A stretch of DNA of 64,000 nucleotides from Rhodococcus sp. 14-1411-2a (GCF_002259485.1 NZ_NPGA01000008.1:248001-312000); one strand, 5' to 3'; numbered from the stretch's first letter, positions 1 through 8,684 are shown. Program-made: numbers and translations. Notes: generated by a model not told the origin, from the letters alone.

Positions 1-302
1 GGCCTCAGCTCTCGAGCGTAATGCTTACCCTGGAAGCAATCCCATGCCCCCTCAAGACCAAACTCTGTCTTGAAAGCTGCCACGTCGATCCCTTGATCTC
101 CGGTGCCACCAAGCCGTTTAATCTGAACATAGCTATCTTCCAGGCCACGCGCCCACTCGGCAATAAAGTCCTCCCAGTCACCGCTTGAGTAAAAATAGAT
201 CCGTTGTGCAGGTGGAACCGGAGGACCTCCGTGTGTCGACGCCTTGCCGACAGCGGGCCTGGGAAGGTGAGAGAGATCGACGCCGGCCATACCAGTCGTC
301 AT
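1..302 (-). CDS. N-terminal part of a PD-(D/E)XK (Mrr-like) nuclease, cut by window edge
   Basis: The frame opens at ATG 302-300, five bases after a perfect AGGAGGAGG ribosome site (308-316), and stays open to base 1, giving 100 residues with no stop. Residues 34-50 form an amphipathic stretch (YFYSSGDWEDFIAEW). They are followed by GGTGDQGID at 65-73 and QGKHY at 91-95. The Gly-rich G-D-x-G-x-D and Q-x-K pair is the metal-binding signature of Mrr-type restriction-endonuclease folds. Such domains act as DNA-cutting effectors in restriction and anti-phage systems, including ABC-three-component systems; assignment to that system is inference because partner genes would lie outside the window. 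The leading 30 residues are Pro/Gly-rich and look like a linker. Confidence 0.7.
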   Translation of the reverse strand, partial: MTTGMAGVDLSHLPRPAVGKASTHGGPPVPPAQRIYFYSSGDWEDFIAEWARGLEDSYVQIKRLGGTGDQGIDVAAFKTEFGLEGAWDCFQGKHYARELR

Positions 303-580
303 ACATGCCTCCTCCTAAATCTGCCTAGCGTTGGTTCGACACTCTATTCATGGTCTGACCAAGCTACGAGCGCAACGCTGCAGAACATCGCCGAAATTCC
401 ACCACGGCCTGACTATAGTGGTCGGACTTCACAACAGGCAGCCCGCACAAGTCGGACAATCACGTCGTGGCAGAGGCCTACAGGTCCGCGTCGCCGTCAA
501 CTTCGACAAGTTGAAGTGCCGTCTCATCTGAATCCGCACTAGGGGAACTTGCAAACGACCGGTCCCAAAGTCGCCGAGAT
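303..580. other. Intergenic region upstream of the nuclease gene
   Basis: No credible gene is seen. The only marked structure is a perfect inverted repeat TCAACTT-CGAC-AAGTTGA at 497-514, which could be a hairpin or an operator. The minus strand across it reads TTGACG, a possible -35 element, but no convincing -10 is visible. Confidence 0.4.
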
Positions 581-817
581 CTAGCCGCGCTCCGCCAACC
601 GATCCTGCAACCGCACCAACGTCGTTCGCATCTTTAGAGCCCCGGCGATCTCGGCCAACACCTCTGGATCGCACCGCCGATACAACTGCTCCGCCGCCGG
701 CTATACCTCACCCTCGGCATCACCGAGCCCCGGGCGCTTCACCAGATCTCACACCGTTTGCTCGGTCGTAGTCACCAACACCGCGCCCAACTCGGTATCG
801 ATACGCGTGCCGACAGA
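581..817 (-). pseudogene. Decayed small gene with two in-frame stop codons
   Basis: One minus-strand frame reads as protein for 79 codons but is interrupted by TGA at 751-749 and TAG at 703-701, and has a stop (TAA, 820-818) directly upstream. The last part, ending EQLYRRCDPEVLAEIAGALKM and then RTTLVRLQDRLAERG, has a good helical pattern and high-GC third positions. The stops are therefore more likely point mutations in a former gene than chance. I do not recognise the family. The flanking bases up to 1051 show nothing else. It sits between a defence nuclease fragment and a broken CRP gene, which suggests an eroded insertion or deletion boundary. Confidence 0.4.
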
Positions 818-1051
818 TTAATCCGAATGAATGAACGAGGCCCGGTGTCCAGGACATGGCCGGTGCTTGGCAAGAGAGTGATGACTATGCGAAGCGAAGC
901 AGTCGGCCTGAGGCGAAACACAAACCACGGGTGGTTAGATTGTCGGGGGGACGGAAAACATAGATCCAACTCAGTCCGCGTCGTTGCGATGGTTAACATC
1001 CGCCTAGACGTGGCCGGAGACGCGACTGCGTGACCGCGTGTTCTACAGACG

Positions 1052-1779
1052 TTGGGGTTGAAGCAAACCAGTCACCCGACTTGGCTCCTGAGGGTCGCCC
1101 CTGCCTGTGGGTCGCCCCTTCTACGGGCAGGCATATTTAAAGGTATCGAGCCTTCAGCAGTTGCAGCGTTGACCGGGCAATTTGCGCCTGTCGATTTCCC
1201 TCGCGGGCACGTGGTGTTCACCGAAGGCGATCCGGGCGACCGGCTCTACATCATCGTCTCCGGCAAGATCAAGCTCGGCCGCCGATCCCCGGACGGCCGC
1301 GAGAACCTGCTGGCCATCATGGGCCCTTCGGACATGTTCGGTGAGCTGACGATTTTCGATCCGGGCCCCCGTACCTCCACCGCCATCACGGTCACCGCGG
1401 TCTATGCCGCAAGCATGGACCGCGACGCTCTCGAGTCGTGGATGAATCGGCGGCCTGACATCGCTTACCAGCTGCTACGCGTACTGGCTCGACGCCTGCG
1501 CCGCACCAACAACAACCTCGCCGACCTCATCTCCACCGACGTCCTCGGCCGAGTCGTTAAGACGCTGCTTGAGCTCGCACAACGCTTCGGCATCCCGAGG
1601 CCGGCGCGGTACGCGTCACGCACGACCTGACACAAGAAAAGATCGCCCAACTAGTGGGTGCCTCACGCGAAACCGTGAACAAAGCGCTCGCCGACTTCAC
1701 GCACCGTGGCTGGCTGCGCGTCGAAGGCAAAAGCGTGCTCATCTCCGACCCGCACCGGCTCACTGGAAGGGCGCGCTGA
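1052..1779 (+). pseudogene. glxR: Frameshifted second copy of a GlxR/CRP-type cAMP-responsive regulator
   Basis: From about codon 25 the first frame matches actinobacterial GlxR/CRP nearly throughout: cyclic-nucleotide-binding barrel with [41 protein letters not shown], then the dimerisation helix [16 protein letters not shown]. After LAQRFGI (about 1594-1597) the frame drifts into nonsense. The next frame supplies the missing winged helix, [20 protein letters not shown] and [20 protein letters not shown], ending with TGA at 1777-1779. One missing base restores the whole protein. The region before RAGIF also diverges and has no ATG or GTG start, only TTG at 1052. It is therefore a dead paralogue of a global regulator, the true copy presumably lying elsewhere. 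Confidence 0.85.
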
Positions 1780-1916
1780 ACAACGGCCGGCCACAACCTG
1801 GACTCACTGGCCCAGAAGTGGAAACCCTGATCTACGCGGGGTCAATGTCTACTATCACGGGCCACACCGCCCAGATCGAGTCCGTCCAGCCACATCCACT
1901 GCCTGAGAATTCGTCC

Positions 1917-2867
1917 TCATTCAGGGATTTGGTTCAGGGCAAGGTCGACTTCCGGTGTCCAGACGAATTGATTGGCAGCCCATGCCGCGGACCACTGCTC
2001 GTCGCGGCTGACGGAAATGATCGGGGCGGCGATCTGGGGTTGGTGCATGACCCATGCCAACGCGAGTGAGGCCGGTTCGAGTCCGTACTGGGCAGCCACG
2101 TCATCGAACGCGCGCAGACGAAACTGTGCGCGGGGGTCGTCGAGAAGGTGCGCGGTGCCCGACGCGATACTCGCACGGTCACCGTGACCGGGACGCTCAC
2201 CGTTGCTGTACCGGCCGGCGAGAAGCCCGTTCGCCAACGGTGAGTACGGCGTGTAGAGCAGGCCTTCGGCCTCCACGATAGGGAGCAGTTCGGGATCGTC
2301 GCGTCGGGTGAGCCAGGAGTATTCGTTCTGCACCAGAGCCGGCCGAACGAGGCTTAATTTGTCCGCGGTGTGCAAAACCTCGGTCAGATCGGTAGCGGTG
2401 ACGTTGGAGACGCCGTAGGCGCGAATCGTGCCGTCCTCCACGGCCCGGCTGAATACCGGCAACGAGTCCTTCCACGGTGTATCCGGATCGACACGGTGGG
2501 AGAGAAACAGGTCGACGCGGCCGAGCGTATCGATACTGCGCTGCAAGCGTCCCACGACGTGCTCGGGTGACAGGTTTGGGCCGGTGGCAGTGTTACCGGC
2601 CTTCGTTTGGATCAGTACATCCGCGTCCGGGTGCGCACGCACCCACTCACCGACAATTCGTTCGCTTGCGCCCTGGGCGTAGATGTCCGCGGTGTCGAAC
2701 ACCGTGATGCCGACCTCGACCGCGTGATCCATGATCGTGGTCGCGCGCGCAGCGTCCAGGCCGACACCGGGAGCAACAGTTCCGGCAATGCCGCCGAAGT
2801 TGCCCGTTCCCAACAACGCTGGGCGCAGTTGCCGTCGGAGCATGGATGTGAGGTCGGTCGTGGTCAT
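1917..2867 (-). CDS. Aldo/keto reductase
   Basis: A 316-residue cytoplasmic NADPH-dependent oxidoreductase of the AKR superfamily (TIM barrel), which reduces aldehydes or ketones. The catalytic tetrad is visible as D58 and Y63 (VFDTADIYAQG), K89 (IQTKAG) and H124 (LSHRVD). The C-terminal cofactor region reads PIISVSRDEQW. Length is normal for the family. It is the last gene of a three-gene minus-strand operon (thioesterase, HxlR regulator, reductase) with 17 bases to the regulator stop. HxlR proteins often sense electrophiles or quinones, so a role in carbonyl or quinone detoxification is plausible; the actual substrate cannot be read from the sequence. Confidence 0.85.
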   Translation of the reverse strand: MTTTDLTSMLRRQLRPALLGTGNFGGIAGTVAPGVGLDAARATTIMDHAVEVGITVFDTADIYAQGASERIVGEWVRAHPDADVLIQTKAGNTATGPNLSPEHVVGRLQRSIDTLGRVDLFLSHRVDPDTPWKDSLPVFSRAVEDGTIRAYGVSNVTATDLTEVLHTADKLSLVRPALVQNEYSWLTRRDDPELLPIVEAEGLLYTPYSPLANGLLAGRYSNGERPGHGDRASIASGTAHLLDDPRAQFRLRAFDDVAAQYGLEPASLALAWVMHQPQIAAPIISVSRDEQWSAAWAANQFVWTPEVDLALNQIPE

Positions 2868-2884
2868 GACTCGGTCTCTTTCTG

Positions 2885-3457
2885 TCAGGACGTCGGCGGT
2901 GTCATCGGTCTCGATTCGAGCCTGTCGGCGGGTTCGAGTGCAACGGCCACGTCGCGGCTGCGGGACCGACGTTGCGCACGCTGAGTGGTGTCGAGTCGTT
3001 TCCGCAAGAACTCGGACGCTTTCGGCCCGGATACGAACTGCGCCTTGCTCTCTGCCAGAGTGCGACCAGTTCGACGGTCCACGAATACCGGGTCGATGGT
3101 CTCCCCCGCCTCGTCCACCAATACGACCGCACGATCATCGTCGTCGACGTGCTTGTTGCCCCAGGCATAGAGCGCGATGATCACCGGGGTGAGTTCTCGG
3201 CCACGGGCAGTCGGTACGTACTCGAAGCGAGGCGGACGGTCGCTGTATTGCCGACGTTCCAGCAATCCAGCGTCGACCAACGATTTGAGCCTGCGCGTCA
3301 ACATGTTCGGCGCGATACCGAGATTGCGCTCGAACTCGTCGAAACGACTGAACCCATCGAGCGCATCACGCAGGATCAGCAGAGTCCACCATTCACCGAC
3401 CTGTTCGAGCGCGCCGGCGATAGGGCAACCCATGCTGTCGAAACTGCTGCTCGGCAT
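2885..3457 (-). CDS. HxlR-family winged-helix regulator with C-terminal extension
   Basis: 190 residues. The first 100 carry the HxlR winged helix: CPIAGALEQVGEWWTLLILR, then FDEFERNLGIAPNMLTRRLK, then LLERRQYSDRPPRFEYVPT. The conserved Cys11 near the N-terminus is the one many HxlR members use for redox or electrophile sensing. About 80 further residues, many charged, form a tail longer than the usual 110-130 residue family length. The gene starts three bases after the thioesterase stop and ends 17 bases before the reductase, so it is co-transcribed with both. It probably regulates its own operon through the palindrome at 4001-4017. Confidence 0.85.
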   Translation of the reverse strand: MPSSSFDSMGCPIAGALEQVGEWWTLLILRDALDGFSRFDEFERNLGIAPNMLTRRLKSLVDAGLLERRQYSDRPPRFEYVPTARGRELTPVIIALYAWGNKHVDDDDRAVVLVDEAGETIDPVFVDRRTGRTLAESKAQFVSGPKASEFLRKRLDTTQRAQRRSRSRDVAVALEPADRLESRPMTPPTS

Positions 3458-3460
3458 GTG

Positions 3461-3964
3461 TCACCCAGGGGGTATGACCAGCAGGGAACTCGTCCCGGTG
3501 GCTACGACATTACCGTCCTTGTCGACTATGGAACCTTCTGCGAAGATGACTCGGGATCCTCGTTTGACGACGGTTCCAGTGGCGATCAACGGCCCACTCG
3601 AATCGAGTATGCCTCTGAGATAGCTGACGTTCAGGTCGATCGATGTGTACCCGGTTCCGGCAGGCAGCGTGGTGTGCGCCGCGCAGGCAATCACTGTATC
3701 GAGCAGAGTGCACGCGAGACCGCCGTGCACAGTGCCGATGGGGTTGTAGTGCGCCTCGGACGGAGTGCACTCGAACACCACGGTGCCGTCCTCGACCTCA
3801 ACGGGATCGAACTGCATCAGAACCGCGATCGGTGGCGGTGGCAACTCACCCGCCGCCAGAGCCCTCATCACCTCGAGCCCGCTCATCTGCGATGCCTCTC
3901 GCAGAACCGATTTCGGAGGCGTCCAGGTGAAAGTCTGCGAGCGTTGTTCTATTTCGGTTGTCAT
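3461..3964 (-). CDS. PaaI-family hotdog thioesterase
   Basis: 167 residues with the hotdog core of the PaaI/YbgC-like acyl-CoA thioesterases: EAHYNPIGTVHGGLACTLLD at 88-107, the long central helix and its HGG turn, then YTSIDLNVSYLRGI and FAEGSIVDKDGNVVATGTSS. Enzymes of this family hydrolyse aryl- or acyl-CoA thioesters in the cytoplasm, often releasing CoA trapped in dead-end catabolic intermediates. It is the first gene of the operon, with its start 37 bases from an inverted repeat on the upstream side. The natural substrate is not evident, since neither neighbour makes a CoA ester. Confidence 0.85.
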   Translation of the reverse strand: MTTEIEQRSQTFTWTPPKSVLREASQMSGLEVMRALAAGELPPPPIAVLMQFDPVEVEDGTVVFECTPSEAHYNPIGTVHGGLACTLLDTVIACAAHTTLPAGTGYTSIDLNVSYLRGILDSSGPLIATGTVVKRGSRVIFAEGSIVDKDGNVVATGTSSLLVIPPG

Positions 3965-4000
3965 GTCCGTCCTTCAGAAGTGGCAACACGCCAGTGCGTA

Positions 4001-4017
4001 ACTATCAAAACGATAGT
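4001..4017. promoter_or_regulatory. Putative HxlR operator ACTATC-N5-GATAGT
   Basis: A perfect 6-5-6 inverted repeat, ACTATC AAAAC GATAGT, lies just upstream of the thioesterase start at 3964. It has the ACTA/TAGT edges typical of HxlR sites. The same geometry (ACTACC-N5-GGTAGT) recurs at 59670-59686 in front of the only other HxlR gene in the window, which supports the assignment. Confidence 0.6.
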
Positions 4018-4432
4018 CAGTATGCGCTGCATTGAGCAGATTGCATAGTGGCATTCAGCCGATGGCTGCTGCCGTCCTGCCCATTCTTGGATCCAGATCT
4101 GCACGAGCCGTTTCGCTCATGACGAAAAGCCATTCCCCGGTCCAGTGGCGATCCCGACAGACTCCGCCGTGCCGACACGGCGGTTGCGTGCAACGGTGAG
4201 AGTCCGCTGCTGCAGACCCGCAGGATCGGATGCACCACCCGGCAAGAGCGGCGGCATCCGTACAGACCCGCACGTCGAAGCCGACACGCAAACGGACTCC
4301 GCCACCGAGTTTCGGTTTTTCAAATCCCCTTGCGTACAAGCCTTCACGGCGCGTCGCGATCGACTCGTCGAGTTCCCAAATGTCCGCGACGGGTGCATGA
4401 GCGTGCAGCGATCCCCGTCGGTGGCTTTGCGG
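4018..4432. other. Intergenic region without a supported gene
   Basis: No frame on either strand shows a recognisable domain, ribosome site and codon bias together. It separates the thioesterase operon start from the 3' end of the CocE hydrolase gene. It may be a remnant, but I cannot name what it came from. Confidence 0.4.
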
Positions 4433-6109
4433 TCAGGCTGGAATGACGGGCAAGATGAGGCGTGAAGGACGTGTGGTGTCGTGGTGGACGATTTGGTGGG
4501 CGACTCGAGTCGTTGTACCGGTGGTGGGGTCCTCGCCGGTGTTGAGGTTCCGGTCCCAGCGGGGAAAGTTGCTCGAGGTGACCTGGACGCGGAGTCGGTG
4601 TCCGGTTCGAATGACAATGCTTGTAGACCAGAGGTCTATTTCGTGTTCGTTGACCCGGCCGTTTTCGGTAGTGACGCGGGTGATGCCGTCGACGATGTTG
4701 AGTGAGCGCCCGTCTTCGTCGACGTCGCAGAGACGCACCACCCAGTCGGTCGACGGGCCGTCGGTGGACGCAAAGATCGAAGCCGCGACTCGTCCGGTGA
4801 TTTCGAGATCTTCGGTGAGTGGTTCGGAGGTGTAGACGAGGACGTCGTCACGTGCCTCGACCTTCGCTTGATCGAAGGCACCCGCAGGGTAGGAGCCAGC
4901 CATGACAAGCGGACCGCCGGTGGTGGTCACCGGGTCTGCGGGATCGTAGGTGTAGGTCGACGCGGACTCGAGAACGGTGGGTGCCGACACCGACAACCCT
5001 CCATCGGGGTGAAGATAGAACGCGGTGGCACGGGCTCTGTCCAGGGGCCATGTTTCCTCGTGGCGCCATTCGTTGATTCCCATGACAAAAATATCGACAC
5101 CGGATTCGTGTGCGACATCTGCGGGCTTGTCGGCGAGGAAATGGTCGAACCAGTCGAGCTCGATCCCGGTCATAGTTCCGTCGGGGCTGGGTGGGAGGGA
5201 CCCGAGGCCGTAGTAGACGTCGCCGAGATGTCCTGGGACGGTACTCAAGTGGCTGGTATGTGCCCACGGGCCGACGATCAACCTACTGGTCAGACCCTGC
5301 TGTCTGGCGTCGACGAAGTTGTCCAGAGACCCTTGCTGGAAGACATCGAACCATCCGGAAACGTTCAACGACGGCACAGTCACGTCCCCGTGGCGCCCGG
5401 CGACGCGTGCTTCGTCGATGCTGGCTTCATCACGGAGACCGCGTTGGGTTCCGATGTCCGGCAGGCCCGTTCGCGCGAGGGCAGGAGAAGCGCCGGAGGG
5501 AAGTTCCCAGTAGGTCTCGTCGGCGAGGTGGTCCAGGTCATAGATTGTGGTGCCGACCTTGGCAAGAAGATCGTCGACGCTTGTGCTGGACTTGGGATAG
5601 TGCGAAAGAGACTGCGCCAGCGACCAGTACAGGTTGAGTCCAATTTCGAGTGCGCCACCTCGATAGAAGATGCCGTCAGTGGGTTCGCTCCATGTCAACT
5701 GCGGTGCAATCACGGCGAGATGCGGCGGATTGGCGACGGCAGCGGCCCACTGTGTGTTGCCTGTGTAGCTGGCGCCGAACATTCCCACCCGGCCGTTGCT
5801 GCCGGGGATCGTCGCGGCCCATTCGACGGTGTCGTATCCATCTGTACGCTCGAACGCCCAGGGAAGCCACTCCCCGTCCGACTTGTAACGGCCCCGAGTG
5901 TCTTGGTGGATGACGATATAGCCGCGTTGTACCGCTTTGAGCGTATCGAGCAAACTCGAAACCAGTAACGGCATCTGCTTGTCGTACGGGGTGCGCTGGA
6001 GCAGCACGGGCCATGGCCCGTCGCCGGCGGGGCGGTAGATGTCGGCCCGCAAGACGACACCGTCTCGCATGGGGACAGACACGTCGAATTCTATTGTCGC
6101 TGGGCTCAT
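4433..6109 (-). CDS. CocE/NonD-family serine hydrolase (acyl esterase or X-Pro peptidase type)
   Basis: 558 residues from ATG 6109, chosen because AGAGGA precedes it; an in-frame ATG at 6145 lacks a site. Domain order is an N-terminal alpha/beta hydrolase (DVSVPMRDGVVLRADIYRP, DTRGRYKSDGEW, then the nucleophile elbow GRVGMFGASYTG with Ser114) followed by a C-terminal jelly-roll (about residues 345-558) with DWVVRLCDVDEDGRS and HRLRVQVTSSNFPRWDRN. Family members cleave esters such as cocaine, cephalosporin esters or glutaryl-type amides. No signal peptide is seen. A 28-bp palindrome shared with the acyl-CoA synthetase operon lies 124-151 bases upstream, so the TetR protein at 6331-6951 probably controls both. 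Confidence 0.88.
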   Translation of the reverse strand: MSPATIEFDVSVPMRDGVVLRADIYRPAGDGPWPVLLQRTPYDKQMPLLVSSLLDTLKAVQRGYIVIHQDTRGRYKSDGEWLPWAFERTDGYDTVEWAATIPGSNGRVGMFGASYTGNTQWAAAVANPPHLAVIAPQLTWSEPTDGIFYRGGALEIGLNLYWSLAQSLSHYPKSSTSVDDLLAKVGTTIYDLDHLADETYWELPSGASPALARTGLPDIGTQRGLRDEASIDEARVAGRHGDVTVPSLNVSGWFDVFQQGSLDNFVDARQQGLTSRLIVGPWAHTSHLSTVPGHLGDVYYGLGSLPPSPDGTMTGIELDWFDHFLADKPADVAHESGVDIFVMGINEWRHEETWPLDRARATAFYLHPDGGLSVSAPTVLESASTYTYDPADPVTTTGGPLVMAGSYPAGAFDQAKVEARDDVLVYTSEPLTEDLEITGRVAASIFASTDGPSTDWVVRLCDVDEDGRSLNIVDGITRVTTENGRVNEHEIDLWSTSIVIRTGHRLRVQVTSSNFPRWDRNLNTGEDPTTGTTTRVAHQIVHHDTTRPSRLILPVIPA

Positions 6110-6232
6110 TCGATCCTCTTTCGCAGTCTCGACCATTGCAGTCAACGGTGGCGGACACCACCCAGTGGGTTCGATCCGAAAAACGTACTGTCCGGACCGT
6201 TCTGTCGTCGCACCGCGTCGCGAAACTCTATC

Positions 6233-6260
6233 GGGTACTCAGACGATATGAAACGTACCC
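6233..6260. promoter_or_regulatory. Putative TetR operator, GGGTAC-N16-GTACCC (hydrolase side)
   Basis: Inverted repeat GGGTAC at 6233-6238 and GTACCC at 6255-6260 with a 16-base spacer, upstream of the CocE hydrolase. The same arms with exactly the same spacing occur at 7035-7062 in front of the acyl-CoA synthetase operon. Confidence 0.6.
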
Positions 6261-6330
6261 TCTCGAGGGGTCGCGTGGACCTTTTCGACTGTAAGAATTC
6301 TGGACCCGTTCTCGACGCGAACTTCTGCCG

Positions 6331-6951
6331 TCAGCGTAGGAGTCCATTGAGGAGCAGATGGCCGAGTTCAGCGAAGGCGTCGGCGGCGGACAGGCCGGTT
6401 CGATCGAGGAGAACCCCCGACTGCACACCCTCGATGGCCAAAGCAACCAACTGAGAGGCGAAGACGCCGTCGCGCGCGGAGAACACGCCGTCGGCAATAC
6501 CGCCGTCGATCAGCTCACGCACCCGCTCCGCGGCTTTCTCGGTGTTGCGCCGATAGATCTCTGCCGTCGGCTCGAAACCGATCATGTCGGCGTAGAACGC
6601 GCGCGAGTTGCGGCGCATCGCATCCGCCACGCCCCCGAGGTACGTCGTAATCTGTTCCCTCGGATCATCCTGCGCCGCCACGGCGATCTCGATGGCCTCG
6701 GCCGAGGATCCGAAGAACTTTTTCGTGGCCAGAACCACGAGCTGCTCTTTGGTGGTCGCCACGCTGTACAGGGTCGCCTTCGAGCAGTGCAACCGCTCGG
6801 TGAGCTCCGCCATCGTGACCGACATGAACCCCTCGGACAGGAAAATGTCCTCGATCTGCTGCACGAGAAGTTCGCGCCGCGCAACGTCCACTCTCCGACG
6901 TCGCGGCGTGCGAGCCGTCGCGGCACTGCGCGAAGCAGGGGTGGCAGGCAT
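6331..6951 (-). CDS. TetR-family repressor
   Basis: 206 residues. After an Arg-rich lead (about 20 residues) comes the TetR helix-turn-helix: RRELLVQQIEDIFLSEGFMS, then VTMAELTERLHCSKATLYSV. The usual Y-x-x-F turn is here YSVATTKEQLV. The rest is the all-helical ligand and dimer domain. It lies between the hydrolase gene downstream on the same strand and the divergent acyl-CoA synthetase operon. Matching palindromes are found at both promoters, one of them in the divergent gap at 7035-7062, so it is probably an autoregulated repressor that responds to an acyl-CoA or related intermediate. The ligand is inferred, not seen. Confidence 0.88.
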   Translation of the reverse strand: MPATPASRSAATARTPRRRRVDVARRELLVQQIEDIFLSEGFMSVTMAELTERLHCSKATLYSVATTKEQLVVLATKKFFGSSAEAIEIAVAAQDDPREQITTYLGGVADAMRRNSRAFYADMIGFEPTAEIYRRNTEKAAERVRELIDGGIADGVFSARDGVFASQLVALAIEGVQSGVLLDRTGLSAADAFAELGHLLLNGLLR

Positions 6952-7034
6952 GACCGAAGTGTCCCACAGGCCTTCGCCTCGGGCATCAGCCGAATCGTGT
7001 CGTTGTCAATTCGCTATCCGTCGGGTACTTTGCT

Positions 7035-7062
7035 GGGTACGCGCAGATAGCCATTAGTACCC
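7035..7062. promoter_or_regulatory. Putative TetR operator, GGGTAC-N16-GTACCC (synthetase side)
   Basis: GGGTAC at 7035-7040 and GTACCC at 7057-7062, again 16 bases apart, immediately before the AGGAGG ribosome site of the synthetase at 7074. An extra GGGTAC half-site at 7023-7028 lies in the 9-mer TCGGGTACT, which is also found at 6231-6239. Confidence 0.62.
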
Positions 7063-7073
7063 AGGAGGTTGTC

Positions 7074-8684
7074 ATGCCACTCGACGTCGATCTGCGCATC
7101 AGCGAGATCCTCGATACCTATGCCGATCCCGCTGCAGACATCGCACATCTTCTCTGCGACAGGCATTCCCAGGACCGCACCGCGCTGACGATCGTGACGG
7201 AAGAGCACGGGAACGTGATGTATTCGTACGGTGATCTGACCGCATCGTCGATGCGCGTGGCGTCCTACCTCCGTGAGCAGGGCATCGGCCCCGGCGATCG
7301 TGTCGCGACCGTGATGGGTAAGAGCATCGACCTGGTCAGCGTGATCCTGGGGATCTGGCGGGTCGGCGCGGTGTACGTGCCACTGTTCACCGCATTCGCC
7401 GAAGCTGCTGTCGGGTCCAGGATCTCGGAAGCATCCGCGGCACTGGTCTTCACCGACCGAGATCAACGACACAAAGTCCCCGAAGGTCCCTGGACCGCAG
7501 TCGTTCTCGACGACGGTCCCGACGGAATCCGCGCGCATCTCGATCTACTGCCCAGTTCACCCGTCTTCTCGACCCCGGTCGGGGGCGACGCCCCGTTGGT
7601 GCATATGTTCACCTCCGGCACTACCGGAACCCCCAAGGGCGTCGTCCATCCCGTGCGCTACGCAGCCGGCTGGGTCAGCTATCTCGAGTTCGGGCTCGGT
7701 GCGGACACCGACAGCTCCTTCTGGTGCGGTGCCGACCCGGGCTGGGCCTACGGTCTCTACACCGCGGTCGTCGCACCACTCGCAGCAGGCATCCCAACGG
7801 TTCTTCTGCAGGGCGGCTTCTCTCCCGCGTCCACGTGGTCGACCCTTGCCGATCTGAAGATCACCGACTTCGCCGCCGCCCCGACCGTATACCGCGGCCT
7901 GCGTGCTTCCGGGGTCACACCACCGGATGGTCTCGCCCTGCAGCGGTTGTCCAGTGCCGGTGAACCGCTCACGCCCGAAGTCAACGAATGGGCCTCCTCG
8001 ACCCTCGGGTTGCGGGTACACGACCACTACGGTCAGACCGAGTTGGGTATGCCCATCGGCTACCCCCACCACCCTCAGCTGCAACGCGAGATCACCGACG
8101 GCACAATGGGACCCGCCCTACCCGGATGGACCGTGACCGTACTCGAGGCCGACACCGACGAACCCGCAACCCCGGGCACCATGGGCAGGCTCGCCGTCGT
8201 CGTCCCCGACAGTGCGTTCATGACCTTCACCGGTTACGCCGGTGCCACGGCACCGAGTGACCGATTCTGTTGCGGCGGAATCTATTTCACCACCGGCGAC
8301 ACCGCCGGCATCGACTCCAACGGTATCGTTCGTTTTTCGTCCCGAGACGACGACGTCATCATCATGGCCGGCTACCGCATCGGACCTTTCGACGTCGAAT
8401 CGACCCTGCTGCGTCACCCGAACGTCACCGAATGCGCGGTCATCGCCGCGCCAGACGAAGTCCGAGGTGAAGTCGTCGAGGCCTACATCGTCCTTGCCGA
8501 GGGAGTTTCGGGCACCGACGCTGTCATCGCCGAATTCCAGACCTGGGTGAAGACGCACTACGCCGCACACGCCTACCCCCGCCGCGTCCACCTCGTAGAT
8601 CGTCTCCCCAAGACGCCCAGCGGCAAAATTCAACGTGCAGAACTTCGGCGTCAGCGGCGGGCTCTCGATACGGATGCATCGTGA
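7074..8684 (+). CDS. AMP-binding acyl-CoA synthetase (ACSM-like)
   Basis: 536 residues, start ATG behind AGGAGG. ANL-superfamily ligase that activates a carboxylic acid as acyl-AMP and then the CoA thioester. Motifs in order: phosphate loop TSGTTGTPKG (about 180-189), YGQTE core, TGDTAGIDSNG, hinge, GYRIGPFDVE and the C-terminal lysine loop KTPSGKIQR. These last signatures fit the medium-chain or aryl-acid group (ACSM/benzoate-CoA ligase-like) better than the long-chain FadD type. It is first in a three-gene operon with a hydratase and an SDR joined by overlapping start/stop codons, as expected for beta-oxidation of a modified acid. The natural acid is unknown. Confidence 0.88.
   Translation: MPLDVDLRISEILDTYADPAADIAHLLCDRHSQDRTALTIVTEEHGNVMYSYGDLTASSMRVASYLREQGIGPGDRVATVMGKSIDLVSVILGIWRVGAVYVPLFTAFAEAAVGSRISEASAALVFTDRDQRHKVPEGPWTAVVLDDGPDGIRAHLDLLPSSPVFSTPVGGDAPLVHMFTSGTTGTPKGVVHPVRYAAGWVSYLEFGLGADTDSSFWCGADPGWAYGLYTAVVAPLAAGIPTVLLQGGFSPASTWSTLADLKITDFAAAPTVYRGLRASGVTPPDGLALQRLSSAGEPLTPEVNEWASSTLGLRVHDHYGQTELGMPIGYPHHPQLQREITDGTMGPALPGWTVTVLEADTDEPATPGTMGRLAVVVPDSAFMTFTGYAGATAPSDRFCCGGIYFTTGDTAGIDSNGIVRFSSRDDDVIIMAGYRIGPFDVESTLLRHPNVTECAVIAAPDEVRGEVVEAYIVLAEGVSGTDAVIAEFQTWVKTHYAAHAYPRRVHLVDRLPKTPSGKIQRAELRRQRRALDTDAS

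Noticed and set aside
2972..4048. Plus-strand frame of 358 codons over the HxlR and thioesterase genes
   Set aside because: Antisense to two overlapping family-typical genes; composition is Arg-rich shadow sequence.
4868..5968. Plus-strand frame of 366 codons over the CocE hydrolase
   Set aside because: Antisense shadow of a gene with a complete catalytic motif set; no domain or start site on this strand.
6189..6198. Palindrome-like GTCCGGAC near the CocE promoter
   Set aside because: A short GC palindrome of this size is common by chance in such DNA and has no partner elsewhere in the region.
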